From Mariniradius saccharolyticus AK6 (GTDB taxonomy: Bacteria > Bacteroidota > Bacteroidia > Cytophagales > Cyclobacteriaceae), in contig NZ_AMZY02000018.1 of assembly GCF_000330725.2 (NCBI RefSeq), forward strand, positions 1 to 64,000: a DNA stretch of 64,000 nucleotides, given 5' to 3'. The position numbers and the translations under genes were made by a program. Of the stretch, positions 19,028 to 28,688 are shown one piece after another; position 1 is the first letter of the stretch; each line of letters begins with the position of its first letter. Below the pieces are notes generated by a model. It saw only the letters and a list, made by a program, of their open reading frames with translations. It was not told the DNA's origin and made no database searches.

Positions 19028-19054
19028 AAAACCGCCCTCGGGCGGTTTTTTTTT
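19028..19054 (+). terminator. glnN terminator
   Basis: Stem AAAACCGCC, loop CTCG and stem GGCGGTTTT, running into a T9 tract, 24 bases after the glnN stop. Confidence 0.92.
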
Positions 19055-19543
19055 GCTGTTTGGTTTGATTGGTACCCGTTTTTCAGTTTTGGAATGATGT
19101 TGTTTTTTCTTCAAAAAATTATAAATGCATGTCTATGAAATCGTTTCTCTTGGTGAAATCATGGATATTATTTTCATATAGTAGGTATAATTTACTTGAA
19201 ATAGAGGCAGAACTTGATGAAAATATTTTAAAAACTTATATCCGGTGTAAATAATCGTACATTTTATTTGCTAAACCGATTTACTAATTCTAATAAATAT
19301 TGAAAGATACCGATACTTTTTAAAAAAAATTAATAAATGCTTTCCAGAATAATTTTTTATAAATATATTTACACATAGCAAATACTAGGCTGGCCAGAAA
19401 GTGCGGTATAAAATTCTGTTTATTGATCATTTTAAGCCATCATATTTTAAAACCGTGCACATATCAAAAGCCATAGGATTTATTGTTTCAAAACCAATTG
19501 ATTTTAACGACAAGAAAAATGAAGTAACCCTAAATTAACTCCT
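19055..19543. other. Long AT-rich leader upstream of susC-like gene
   Basis: A gene-free stretch of nearly 500 bp, very AT-rich between 19120 and 19380. I see no conserved small ORF and no exact TTTG/TAnnTTTG promoter. Its length suggests it holds the regulatory region for the susC/susD transcript, including a possible operator for the LacI or ROK regulator encoded nearby, but no clear palindrome stands out. Confidence 0.45.
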
Positions 19544-22500
19544 ATGAACAAAGTTGTACAATTGATGTTGGCTTTGGTTATACTCTTCGCCTCGGGATTT
19601 GAGGTGTATGGCCAAACGAGAGTGCTAACCGGTAAGGTCGTCGACAGTGCCGGTGAACCTATTCCAGGGGTAAACGTCCTGGATAGGATCGCGAATACCG
19701 GTACCACCACTGACCTGGATGGTAATTATTCGATTTCTGTTACCAACAATTCTGTGTTGGTGTTTTCTTTCATCGGGTTTAAGGACCAGGAATTTCTGGT
19801 AGGTAACCAAAGCAGTATCAATGTGACGTTGGCGGAAGACGTTTCAGACTTGTCTGAGGTGGTCGTGACTTCCTTTGGTATGGAAAAGGACAAGAAGGCT
19901 TTGGGTTTCTCCGTAACCCAAGTTGGTGGAGACCGATTTACAGAATCTAGGGCAATCAACGTCGGAAACGCACTATCCGGAAAGATCGCGGGTGTAAACG
20001 TGACTCCTCCAGCTACTGGTGCAGCCGGTTCTACGAGGGTTGTCATTCGTGGTGGTTCGTCCTTGACTGGCAATGACCAGCCACTCTATGTGGTCAACGG
20101 TATGCCGATAGAGTCAGGTAATCTAGGTAGTGCAGGTATGTGGGGTGGAAATGACGGTGGCGATGGACTAGCTTCTATCAACCCGGATGATATCGAAAGC
20201 ATTTCTGTATTGAAGGGTAACGCAGCCGCGGCATTGTATGGTGCACGTGCGGCAAACGGTGTTATTTTGATCACCACCAAGTCAGGAAAGGCCAGAAAAG
20301 GCATCGGTGTTGCGCTCAATTCAAACGTGACATTTGATAATGTGTGGGATTTCACCGACTATCAAAGGTCATATGGTCCGGGAAGAGACGGCGTTGTAGC
20401 TTCAAACGGCGGAGAGGCGCTTGAAATTGGACAAAGCCACTGGGGTGCGCGGTATGGCAACCAAAACGTGGTTCAATTTGATGGCGTTTCGAGACCTTAC
20501 CAGCATACAGGCGAAGGTTTGAATGATTTCTACAGAACGGGAACTACCCTCAATAACTCAGTCGCATTGAGTGGTGGAAATGAGACCGGCACTTACCGCT
20601 TGGCTTATTCAAGGCTAGATAACAAGGATATCATGCCGAATGCTGGTTTCAACCGTGACGTATTGAACCTCAATATCAACAGCAAGCTGAAAAGATTGAC
20701 GCTGGATTTCAGCGCGCAGTATACCAAGCAGCTCGCCAAAAACAGGCCAAGACTTTCCGACTCTCCGGGTAATGCCAATTTCGCCATCATGACCAAGCCA
20801 GGCACCCTGCCTCTGGATGTGATGCGCGGCACGACGGACAAGTACGGCGCAACAGATGCTGGAAACGAATTGAGATTTCAACAGAACGTCTTCCAAACCA
20901 ACCCCTATTGGGCGGCTTACCAGTTCTTCAGAGAGGATTTGACAAACAGGGTTTTGGGTAAGATATCCCTTCGCTACGATTTTACCGATTGGTTGTATGT
21001 TATGGGCCGTGTAGGTACTGACTTCCAAGCTCGAACAGACCACAGCTACACCCCGTATGGGACAGCGTTTAAGCCTTTGGGCGACTATAACGTAGACAAG
21101 AGAAACATTAGGGAAGATAACATCGACCTGTTTATTGGTGCTCAAAAGCAATTCGGTGAATTCTCCGTGGACGCTTTGATCGGTGGAAATAGGATGAGAA
21201 GAGGATTTGAATCACTGAGAGGTGGGGGAGATAATTTGGTTGTACCGTATTTCCATAGTTTAAGAAATGTGGCAGCACCTCAGGTTGGCTATGATTTCAA
21301 TGAGTGGGGAATCAATTCCGTTTTTGGATATGCCAACCTTGGTTACAAGAACATGTTGTTCTTGAACCTTACAGCCCGTCAGGACCAGTTCTCGACACTT
21401 TATGCGGCAGGAAGTCCCAACTTCAATGCGGGCAACACCAAGTTGTTCTATCCTTCTGTCGGTACGAGTTTCGTCTTTACCGACGCTTTCACACTGCCTG
21501 AATTCTTCACATTCGGTAAGTTAAGAGCATCGTATGGTGAGACTGGCGGAGGTGCTCCAAGCCCTTACCTTTTGAACCTTACCTATGGCCTTGTCGGTTC
21601 AGGACACTTGGGCGGTAGCCTTGGTCAGATCAACAATGGATCAATTCCTAACGATGCGCTGCAGCCATATCGCTCAAAAGAGTACGAGATTGGTTTTGAT
21701 TTGAGATTCTTCGAAAACAAAATCGGATTGGATGTAGCCTACTACAATAGAAGAACAGAAAACGACATCTTGCCTTTGGGTATCTCGGCGACTTCAGGTT
21801 TTGGATCTACGATCGTCAACATCGGTAAAATGGAGAATAAGGGTATCGAGCTCTTGTTGAATGTGGTGGCCTTGCAAAAAAGGGATTTCAAATGGGATAT
21901 CTCTTTCAACTATGCCAACAACAGGGCAAAGGTTCTTGATTTGGGTACCAACGCAAAAGGAGAGCCTGTCGAGTTTATCAACTTGGAAGAATCCAGGCTG
22001 AGGAGAGAAAGAATTCGCCACATTGTAGGCCAGCCTTTGGGCATGATTGCAGGCTTCAAGCATTTGACAATCGACGGCCAAAAAGTATATGACGATCAAG
22101 GCCTACCTGTTGCAACCAATGGTTTGGAAACAATCGCAGAAGGAAGGCATCCTATTTCAGGCGGTATCTTGAACAACCTCTCCTACAAAAATTGGAGAAT
22201 GAGCTTCCTGATAGACTTCAGAAGTGGCGGTCACTTGGTATCAGGTACCAACTACTTTGCTTATGTATATGGGATGCACGGCGAAACGCTCAATGGACGT
22301 GACAATGGTTTGACAGTTTCCGGTGTGACGAGAAACGGTGAAGCAAGGACTTGGAACATTCCTGCCAACCCAGCGAATCCTGCCGAATATTTGATCGACA
22401 ACTACTACAATAACTACGCACTCATCACCGAGAATATTGTCTATGATGCGTCGTTCGGTAAGTTGAGGGAGTTCTCCTTTGGCTACACTTTCCCAAGCAC

Positions 22501-22693
22501 AATTTTGAATAAGACTCCGTTTACTTCGGCTTCGCTTTCATTTGTCGGCAGGGACTTGTTCCTTTTGTGGTCCAATGTGCCTAACATCGACCCTGAGTCC
22601 GCTTATACCACTAGCGGTAATGCGCAAGGCTTGGAGTTTTTCGCTTCTCCGACAACCAGAAATTTCGGTTTCAATCTTAACCTTAACTTCTAA
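19544..22693 (+). CDS. SusC/RagA-type TonB-dependent outer-membrane transporter
   Basis: This 1049-residue protein has a signal peptide (cut after VYGQ). A CarboxypepD_reg-like domain follows (TGKVVDSAGEPIPGVNVL...GTTTDLDGNY, about 27-95), then a TonB-box-like segment (LSEVVVTSFGM, about 105). The plug contains IRGGSSLTGNDQPLYVVNG, and the rest is a 22-strand barrel. It imports oligosaccharides with the SusD lipoprotein encoded 30 bp downstream. The neighbouring GH18 gene points to chitin or GlcNAc-containing oligosaccharides as substrate, by inference. It is full length. Confidence 0.95.
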   Translation: MNKVVQLMLALVILFASGFEVYGQTRVLTGKVVDSAGEPIPGVNVLDRIANTGTTTDLDGNYSISVTNNSVLVFSFIGFKDQEFLVGNQSSINVTLAEDVSDLSEVVVTSFGMEKDKKALGFSVTQVGGDRFTESRAINVGNALSGKIAGVNVTPPATGAAGSTRVVIRGGSSLTGNDQPLYVVNGMPIESGNLGSAGMWGGNDGGDGLASINPDDIESISVLKGNAAAALYGARAANGVILITTKSGKARKGIGVALNSNVTFDNVWDFTDYQRSYGPGRDGVVASNGGEALEIGQSHWGARYGNQNVVQFDGVSRPYQHTGEGLNDFYRTGTTLNNSVALSGGNETGTYRLAYSRLDNKDIMPNAGFNRDVLNLNINSKLKRLTLDFSAQYTKQLAKNRPRLSDSPGNANFAIMTKPGTLPLDVMRGTTDKYGATDAGNELRFQQNVFQTNPYWAAYQFFREDLTNRVLGKISLRYDFTDWLYVMGRVGTDFQARTDHSYTPYGTAFKPLGDYNVDKRNIREDNIDLFIGAQKQFGEFSVDALIGGNRMRRGFESLRGGGDNLVVPYFHSLRNVAAPQVGYDFNEWGINSVFGYANLGYKNMLFLNLTARQDQFSTLYAAGSPNFNAGNTKLFYPSVGTSFVFTDAFTLPEFFTFGKLRASYGETGGGAPSPYLLNLTYGLVGSGHLGGSLGQINNGSIPNDALQPYRSKEYEIGFDLRFFENKIGLDVAYYNRRTENDILPLGISATSGFGSTIVNIGKMENKGIELLLNVVALQKRDFKWDISFNYANNRAKVLDLGTNAKGEPVEFINLEESRLRRERIRHIVGQPLGMIAGFKHLTIDGQKVYDDQGLPVATNGLETIAEGRHPISGGILNNLSYKNWRMSFLIDFRSGGHLVSGTNYFAYVYGMHGETLNGRDNGLTVSGVTRNGEARTWNIPANPANPAEYLIDNYYNNYALITENIVYDASFGKLREFSFGYTFPSTILNKTPFTSASLSFVGRDLFLLWSNVPNIDPESAYTTSGNAQGLEFFASPTTRNFGFNLNLNF

Positions 22694-22723
22694 TCCTGTT
22701 TCCTGATTTAAACTGAAACGAAC

Positions 22724-24292
22724 ATGAAAAAAATTCATAAAATAACCGGACTTCTGCTAGCACTTACATTGAGTTTTACCTCGTGTAATGAGCAGGATTT
22801 GTTCGATCTCAACGTCGACCCCAATGCGGTCACCGACATGGACATGCAGTACCTATTTTCACTTTCCATGTTGAGGATTGCAGGTGAATACGAAAATACC
22901 CGTGCAAACATGTTGTATTCTGCAACGATGATTCAGCATACCTCCTCGTTGGCTGGGTATTTCAGCGGAGATAAGTATTTCTATAATGCCCAATATAGCG
23001 GGGCTTATATGGAACGTCACTACACCGATGTGATCAGAGCGTTCTCCCATGTGATAGAAAAAACCAAAGACAATCCTGCAGAAGCAAACGTCAACGCTGC
23101 AGCGACAGTGTTGAGGATTTTTGACCTTCACAGGATGACCGATTTGTATGGTGATATACCTTATTTTCAAGCAGGAAGAGGCTTGGAAGGACCAAACAAC
23201 TGGTTTCCAGTATATGACAATCAAAGGGAAATCTACAACGACATGATTGTGCAATTAAAAGCTGCGAGGGATAAATTTTCTCCTTCCGCCCGCTCTTTAG
23301 GTGCCCAAGATTTCATGTATGGTGGCAACATCGATCAGTGGAAAAAATTCACCAATGCACTTTTGATGAGAATTGCTTTGAGGATGAGCAATGTCGATGC
23401 TGCAAAAGCCAGAGAGACTTTCATTGAGGCAAACACTAGCGGTACATTTGCTTCCAATGCCGATAACGGATACATCAAATTCACCGTCGGTCCTATCGGC
23501 GTGAACCGTAACGGTTTGAATGATGGCTATTGGAACACATATAAGTATTCCAATGACTGTAAAATTAGCAAGACCTTCATCGATTGGATGAAAGCCAACA
23601 ACGATCCTCGTTTGATGATCATCTCAGGCGGAATCGGCACACCGGCAGATCCTTCAACTTGGGTAACTGATCCAGCTGCGCAGAGAGGTATGCCAAACGG
23701 CTACAACTCAACTACCATCCGGACTATCCTCACAGGAGCTGATTTGGACGATTTCAATGCAAGAGGAAACAGGATGTTTTCCATGTTGAATCTCAAATAT
23801 TTGGATTGGGAAGATCCTTATATCTTGATCACATATGCAGAGACGGAGTTGATGAAAGCAGAGGCTGCCGTGAAAGGTTGGATTTCTACCGATGCAAATA
23901 CACATTTTTCAAACGGTGTCGCCGCCGCGATCAATTCCTGGACTGCGTTTGATGCTTCATTTGCAAGGACTGCGGATCAGGTAAACACATACATTGCCGG
24001 AAGGGGCTTTGCGGCAGCATCTAATGCAGACAAATTGCGTTTGATCGGTGAAGAGTATTGGGCTGCGACATGGCTCAATGATATCGAATCTTGGTCCAAT
24101 TGGAGAAGAACTGGCTACCCAGCTTTGACTCCGACCCAAGATCCAAACAGGTTTGAAGCCAATGAGATCCCAAGACGCCTTCGTTACTGGGAATCTGAGA
24201 TCGGTGCCAATCCACAAAACTATGAGGCTGCAAGGTCCAGAATGGGCGGTGACAATCTCATGACCAAGGTTTGGTGGGATGGAGGAAATTAA
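22724..24292 (+). CDS. SusD/RagB-type surface glycan-binding lipoprotein
   Basis: This 522-residue lipoprotein has lipobox LSFTSC (Cys21). The residues after Cys are NEQDL, and acidic residues there suit surface export in Bacteroidota. The start of the mature domain (LFDLNVDPNAVTDMDMQYLFS) and the C-terminal PRRLRYWESE block resemble the SusD-like_2 group. It forms the lid of the SusC transporter and captures the glycan at the cell surface. It is followed by a terminator-like hairpin before the chitinase gene. Confidence 0.93.
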   Translation: MKKIHKITGLLLALTLSFTSCNEQDLFDLNVDPNAVTDMDMQYLFSLSMLRIAGEYENTRANMLYSATMIQHTSSLAGYFSGDKYFYNAQYSGAYMERHYTDVIRAFSHVIEKTKDNPAEANVNAAATVLRIFDLHRMTDLYGDIPYFQAGRGLEGPNNWFPVYDNQREIYNDMIVQLKAARDKFSPSARSLGAQDFMYGGNIDQWKKFTNALLMRIALRMSNVDAAKARETFIEANTSGTFASNADNGYIKFTVGPIGVNRNGLNDGYWNTYKYSNDCKISKTFIDWMKANNDPRLMIISGGIGTPADPSTWVTDPAAQRGMPNGYNSTTIRTILTGADLDDFNARGNRMFSMLNLKYLDWEDPYILITYAETELMKAEAAVKGWISTDANTHFSNGVAAAINSWTAFDASFARTADQVNTYIAGRGFAAASNADKLRLIGEEYWAATWLNDIESWSNWRRTGYPALTPTQDPNRFEANEIPRRLRYWESEIGANPQNYEAARSRMGGDNLMTKVWWDGGN

Positions 24293-24317
24293 TAGATTTT
24301 GGTTAATTGTTGTTTTG

Positions 24318-24343
24318 AAAAGGGTGCCTCTTGGCACCTTTTT
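24318..24343 (+). terminator. Hairpin between susD-like gene and chitinase gene
   Basis: GGTGCC, loop TCTT and GGCACC, extended by an A-rich and T-rich flank and ending in TTTTTC, 25 bases after the SusD stop. It probably ends or attenuates the transporter transcript, giving less message for the downstream GH18 gene. Confidence 0.75.
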
Positions 24344-24365
24344 CTTTTGAAAATTTTGCTTTGAA

Positions 24366-25511
24366 ATGAAGAAACTTGCTTATCGACTGATCCTTTTGGC
24401 GGGTATGTGTGCTGCGATGTCCTGCCGCCCAAGTGCTGAAAATGTAGAAAACGTTGCACCCGAGAAATACAAAATCATCGGCTATATCGCCGGCTGGAAA
24501 GGAGTGGATACCAGCCTCATCCATGCCGACAAGCTCACACACATCAATTACGCTTTTGCAAACGTCATCGATGGTAAGGTGAGAGAAGGCGAGGGGAGGG
24601 AAGAGCAGGATAAAGCGAATCTCGCACTTTTGAGGAGCCTAAAAGGCAAAAATCCTGATTTGAAGATTCTCATTTCCGTCGGTGGGTGGACGTGGTCTAA
24701 AGGGTTCTCGGACGCGGTGCTGACCCCCGAAGGACGGAAGGCGTATACGGCATCCGCTATAGAATACCTCATACGGCATGACCTAGATGGGCTTGATTTC
24801 GATTGGGAGTATCCGGCGCTTCCCGGCGACAACAATCCCTACAGACCCGAGGATCGGGAGAATTTCGTATCAATGCTACAATCGGTCAGACATGCATTGG
24901 ACAGTCTCACGAGAGTGACTGGGAAACCGTACCTTCAGACCATTGCAACGGGAGGATTCACAGAGTTTGTGGAGGTCAATAATCTTGGCGAAGCCCAGAA
25001 ATACTTGGATTTCATCAATATCATGACCTACGATTTCATCGTCCAATCAGTAAGGGATACCACGGGGCATCATACCAACTTGTTTGCAAGTAAATATTCA
25101 AATCGGTCGGCCTCAAAAGCAGTGGATGAGCATATCCAAGCAGGCGTGCCCGCGAGCAAGCTTGTCATGGGTATGGCTTTTTATGGAAGATCATGGGAAT
25201 CCGTAAACCCTGAAAATAATGGGCTCGGTCAGACAGGTAAAGGGGCAAAGGGATACCCATTTTTGGAGATTTCAGAACTTATGAAGAACCCTGATTTTTC
25301 GAGACATTGGGATGAAGAGGCACAAGCACCCTATCTCTGGAACGCCAAAGATTCCATTTTCGTGACCTTTGAAGATCCCCAATCTCTCGAAGCCAAGGTA
25401 AAGTTTATCAAAGAGAAAGGCTTGGCGGGCGGTATGTTCTGGGAGTATCATGAAGATTCAAAAGACCGCACCTTACTCACGGCGCTGTACAAGGCATTTC
25501 AATCCCAATAG
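24366..25511 (+). CDS. GH18 chitinase-type lipoprotein
   Basis: This 381-residue glycoside hydrolase family 18 enzyme cleaves beta-1,4 GlcNAc linkages by substrate-assisted catalysis. The catalytic motif DGLDFDWEYP is intact (Asp141, Asp144, Asp146, Glu148). SVGGWTWS at about 104-111 is the second conserved strand, IMTYDF gives the substrate-contacting Tyr/Asp, and MAFYGRSW with the following insertion resembles chitinase subfamily A. Lipobox AAMSC (Cys20) indicates membrane anchoring. There is no carbohydrate-binding module. It supplies the activity that defines the locus as chitin or chito-oligosaccharide related. Confidence 0.93.
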   Translation: MKKLAYRLILLAGMCAAMSCRPSAENVENVAPEKYKIIGYIAGWKGVDTSLIHADKLTHINYAFANVIDGKVREGEGREEQDKANLALLRSLKGKNPDLKILISVGGWTWSKGFSDAVLTPEGRKAYTASAIEYLIRHDLDGLDFDWEYPALPGDNNPYRPEDRENFVSMLQSVRHALDSLTRVTGKPYLQTIATGGFTEFVEVNNLGEAQKYLDFINIMTYDFIVQSVRDTTGHHTNLFASKYSNRSASKAVDEHIQAGVPASKLVMGMAFYGRSWESVNPENNGLGQTGKGAKGYPFLEISELMKNPDFSRHWDEEAQAPYLWNAKDSIFVTFEDPQSLEAKVKFIKEKGLAGGMFWEYHEDSKDRTLLTALYKAFQSQ

Positions 25512-25579
25512 AAAGCAGCTTGATGGATTAATTCCCATTTTTAGCCATATTGCGGGTTCAAAATACCCCCAATCTGCAA

Positions 25580-26614
25580 ATGGCGAAAAAGAAAATATCC
25601 ATCAAAGACATTGCGAAGGCATTGGATATTTCAATTACCACTGTGTCCTTTATCCTCAACGGAAAGGCAAAGGAGAAGCGGATTTCTAGCGAGTTGATAG
25701 CCCGGGTGGAGAGTTATATCCAGGAAACTGGGTACAGGCCCAGCCATCTTGCACAGAGCTTGAGATTGGGCAAATCCAAGGTAATCGTATTCATGGTGGA
25801 GGATATATCCAATCATTTTTTTGCGTCCATTGCCAGGCTTATTGAAGAAAAGGCATTCGAAAATGGCTACAAAATAATCTATTGCAGCACCGAAAATGAC
25901 CCCAAAAAGGCAAAGGAACTGATAGGGACATTCAAAGTCAGGAATGTGGATGGGTTTGTGATTACGCCGACTCCCGACTTGGAATCCACCATTTCGGAAC
26001 TTTTGGAGGAAGATTTCGCGGTGCTTTTGTTTGACAGGTGGATGCCGGAGGTTGATTGCAGTTATGTGATCGTCGAAAATGAACAGAGTGCGTTTGAAGC
26101 AACCGAGCACTTAGTCATGCAGGGATGCAAGCATATTGGATTGATACATGTTGAGTCAGATCAAATGCAGATGAAGCTCAGACTCGCCGGTTATCGAAGA
26201 GCAGTCATGAAATATGGTTTAGCCGAGCATGTGCTACATGTGCCATTTCACAACTATTCTGAAAATGAGGAGCTTGAGAAAATAACTGGATTTCTAAAGG
26301 CCAATCCTGAGTTGGATGCTGTATTTTTCTCGACCAATTACCTGGCATTTGAAGGGTTGAGAGCCATCCAGCAATTGGGGAAAAGAATACCGGATGATTT
26401 GGCTGTCGTTTCTTTTGATGATCACTATTTTTTCAGCCTTTTTCAACCCAATATCACCGGGATCGAGCAGCCCCTGCACCAAATTGCCGATCGGCTGATG
26501 GAGGGCATGCTGGAGCTTCTTAAAGAAAATGGAAACCAGAAAGCGGTCATCCGGGAAGTGCTTCCCACGGTACTACATCCGCGCGGCTCTTCTGTCAAGA
26601 AAGGTGACAAGTAA
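25580..26614 (+). CDS. LacI-family transcriptional regulator
   Basis: A protein of about 344 residues. The start ATG at 25580 gives MAKKKISIKDIAKALDISITTVSF, the canonical LacI helix-turn-helix with the hinge RPSHLAQSL about residues 48-57. The earlier TTG at 25550 would add residues outside the family pattern. The periplasmic-binding-protein-like sensor domain spans about 60-335. It lies directly downstream of the chitinase gene and probably controls the susCD-GH18 genes in response to a breakdown product such as GlcNAc or a chito-oligosaccharide. The ligand is inferred. Confidence 0.92.
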   Translation: MAKKKISIKDIAKALDISITTVSFILNGKAKEKRISSELIARVESYIQETGYRPSHLAQSLRLGKSKVIVFMVEDISNHFFASIARLIEEKAFENGYKIIYCSTENDPKKAKELIGTFKVRNVDGFVITPTPDLESTISELLEEDFAVLLFDRWMPEVDCSYVIVENEQSAFEATEHLVMQGCKHIGLIHVESDQMQMKLRLAGYRRAVMKYGLAEHVLHVPFHNYSENEELEKITGFLKANPELDAVFFSTNYLAFEGLRAIQQLGKRIPDDLAVVSFDDHYFFSLFQPNITGIEQPLHQIADRLMEGMLELLKENGNQKAVIREVLPTVLHPRGSSVKKGDK

Positions 26615-26822
26615 GCTTAGGGTTTCGTTTGAATGGGTAAACGCGGGAATGCACTCTGTTTAAATTCATACTTTTCAAAGTAAATCCAAACTTCTTCAAT
26701 ACGGCTTAACGCAACATTTTTCCCGAATCTACGGTGAATACTTTCATAAAAGCCTTTCCCCGTAAGGTTTGCAGGCCTATCTTGCGGTTACACAAACTTC
26801 AGAAAAATTATCCTTGAGACTC

Positions 26823-28688
26823 ATGAGATTTTTACCTTACCTATCGATCATTTTCTGCTCGCTGATCTTCTGTAATCCAACTTTTTGTCAACAGTCTACC
26901 GATTTGTTAGTCATTGGTGGCGGTGCAAGCGGAACCTCGGCGGCAATTCAAGCTGCAAGGATGGGAGTCAAAGTCACGATTTTGGAGGAGACAACATGGC
27001 TCGGTGGAATGCTGACTTCTGCCGGCGTATCTGCAATTGACGGAAACCACGAGTTGCCTTCAGGCATTTGGGGAGAATTTCGCGAGAAACTATATGCGCA
27101 TTATGGAGGTCCCCAGGCGGTCGGGACAGGTTGGGTTAGCCATACGCTTTTTGAACCTTCGGTCGGTAACAGGATTTTTCAGGAATGGGTAAAGAATGAA
27201 CCCAATATCACGGTTTTGTTTCAAACCACATGGACAAAAGCTGCCTTTGAAAACGGCCGGTGGACGGTTTCTTATTTGGAAAAAGGCAAGCAAAAAACAA
27301 TCAATGCAAAAATGCTCATTGACGCCACAGAATTGGGGGACGTGGCAGCTTCCTTGGGACTTGATTACTATGTCGGGATGGATAGTCGGGATCGGTTTGG
27401 GGAAATTTTCGCGCCGGAATCTGCAAACGACATCGTTCAGGACTTGACCTATGTGGTGATATTGAAGGATTATGGAGAGGGTAAGGACAAGACTATTCCC
27501 AAGCCAAAGGGCTACGATCCTGATATGTTCAGATGCGCTTGTGATCATGCTGATCCGATTTCTTTTGATAACCCCCAAAGCGATTGTCAAAAGATGCTGA
27601 ATTATGGCCGCCTGCCCAACGACAAGTACATGATAAATTGGCCAAATTGTGGGAATGATATATACTTGAATATCGTGGAACTTTCAAAGGAAGATCGCAG
27701 CAAGGCTTTGGAAGAAGCAAAACTCCATTCACTGCGGTTCATTTACTATATCCAGACCGAGTTGGGATTTAAGCATTTGGGTCTTGCGGATGATGAGTTT
27801 CCAACCAGGGATCAATTGCCCATGATTCCTTACCACCGCGAGTCGCGGAGAATGGTCTCGGAGGCAATGTTTACGTTGCCGCATGTTTTGGATCCTTTTT
27901 CACAGAACAATCCACTTTACCGTACTGGGGTTGCTGTGGGTGATTACACCATTGACCATCATCACAAGATGAATCCTAAGGCACCAGCGATTGATTTTAT
28001 CAAGATCCGTGTACCGTCTTACAATGTTCCCTTGGGAAGTCTGATTCCGAAAAACTCGACGCATCTCATCGTGGCGGAGAAGAGCATAGGTGTTTCCAAC
28101 ATCGTGAATGGCGCTTCGAGACTGCAGCCTGTTGTATTGGGTATTGGCCAAGCTGCTGGAGCATTGGCTGGAACTGCCTTGTTGAAAAACAAGTCGCTGC
28201 AAGAGATTGGGGTTAGGGAGGTTCAGCAGGCATTATTGGACAAAAACGCCTACATCATGCCTTATATTGACGTGAAGGCCACTGATCCCCATTTTCAGTC
28301 GATTCAGAGGATTGGCGCAACGGGCATCCTGAAAGGCCATGGTGTCCCTTACAAATGGGCCAACCAAACGTGGTTTTATCCTGAGAGGGAGATATCCCAG
28401 TTTGAGTTGGTGGAGGGACTACGGCCGATGTATCCCCAATTGGCACAATACTGGTCGGCTTCGGGCGAGCCATTGACAGGCGAGGGACTTTTGGAAATCC
28501 TTTTGGTAATCGATAAAAAAAATACGCTGAATAAGGTAGAATACGCTTGGGATGCCGCAAAATTTGGTTCAGGTTTTAACCCTAAAAATTCTCTCAACAG
28601 GGCCCAAGTCGCGGTGCTAGTGGATAGATTACTGAATCCCTTTGCAATTCCGGTTGGCTTGGATGGTAATTTGGTCAATGTGGATTAG
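26823..28688 (+). CDS. Exported FAD-dependent oxidoreductase with SLH-like C-terminus
   Basis: About 621 residues from ATG 26823, which starts a signal peptide ending FCQ. The FAD motif LLVIGGGASGTSAAIQAARMG at about 28-48 and Glu in TILEE place it in the FAD_oxidored (PF12831) group. GASRLQPVVLGIGQAAGALA near residue 450 is the second FAD-contacting block. The last 150 residues (from about 470) read like S-layer-homology repeats: YIDVKATDPHFQSI, ATGILKGHG, FYPEREISQFELVEGL, then NPKNSLNRAQVAVLVDRLL. Such enzymes are frequent in glycan loci, but the substrate is unknown. It converges with a 4-base overlap on the PAP2 gene. Confidence 0.87.
   Translation: MRFLPYLSIIFCSLIFCNPTFCQQSTDLLVIGGGASGTSAAIQAARMGVKVTILEETTWLGGMLTSAGVSAIDGNHELPSGIWGEFREKLYAHYGGPQAVGTGWVSHTLFEPSVGNRIFQEWVKNEPNITVLFQTTWTKAAFENGRWTVSYLEKGKQKTINAKMLIDATELGDVAASLGLDYYVGMDSRDRFGEIFAPESANDIVQDLTYVVILKDYGEGKDKTIPKPKGYDPDMFRCACDHADPISFDNPQSDCQKMLNYGRLPNDKYMINWPNCGNDIYLNIVELSKEDRSKALEEAKLHSLRFIYYIQTELGFKHLGLADDEFPTRDQLPMIPYHRESRRMVSEAMFTLPHVLDPFSQNNPLYRTGVAVGDYTIDHHHKMNPKAPAIDFIKIRVPSYNVPLGSLIPKNSTHLIVAEKSIGVSNIVNGASRLQPVVLGIGQAAGALAGTALLKNKSLQEIGVREVQQALLDKNAYIMPYIDVKATDPHFQSIQRIGATGILKGHGVPYKWANQTWFYPEREISQFELVEGLRPMYPQLAQYWSASGEPLTGEGLLEILLVIDKKNTLNKVEYAWDAAKFGSGFNPKNSLNRAQVAVLVDRLLNPFAIPVGLDGNLVNVD

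Noticed and set aside
19069-19254. Small 61-codon frame in the susC leader
   Set aside because: AT-rich random-looking composition and no ribosome site or family resemblance.
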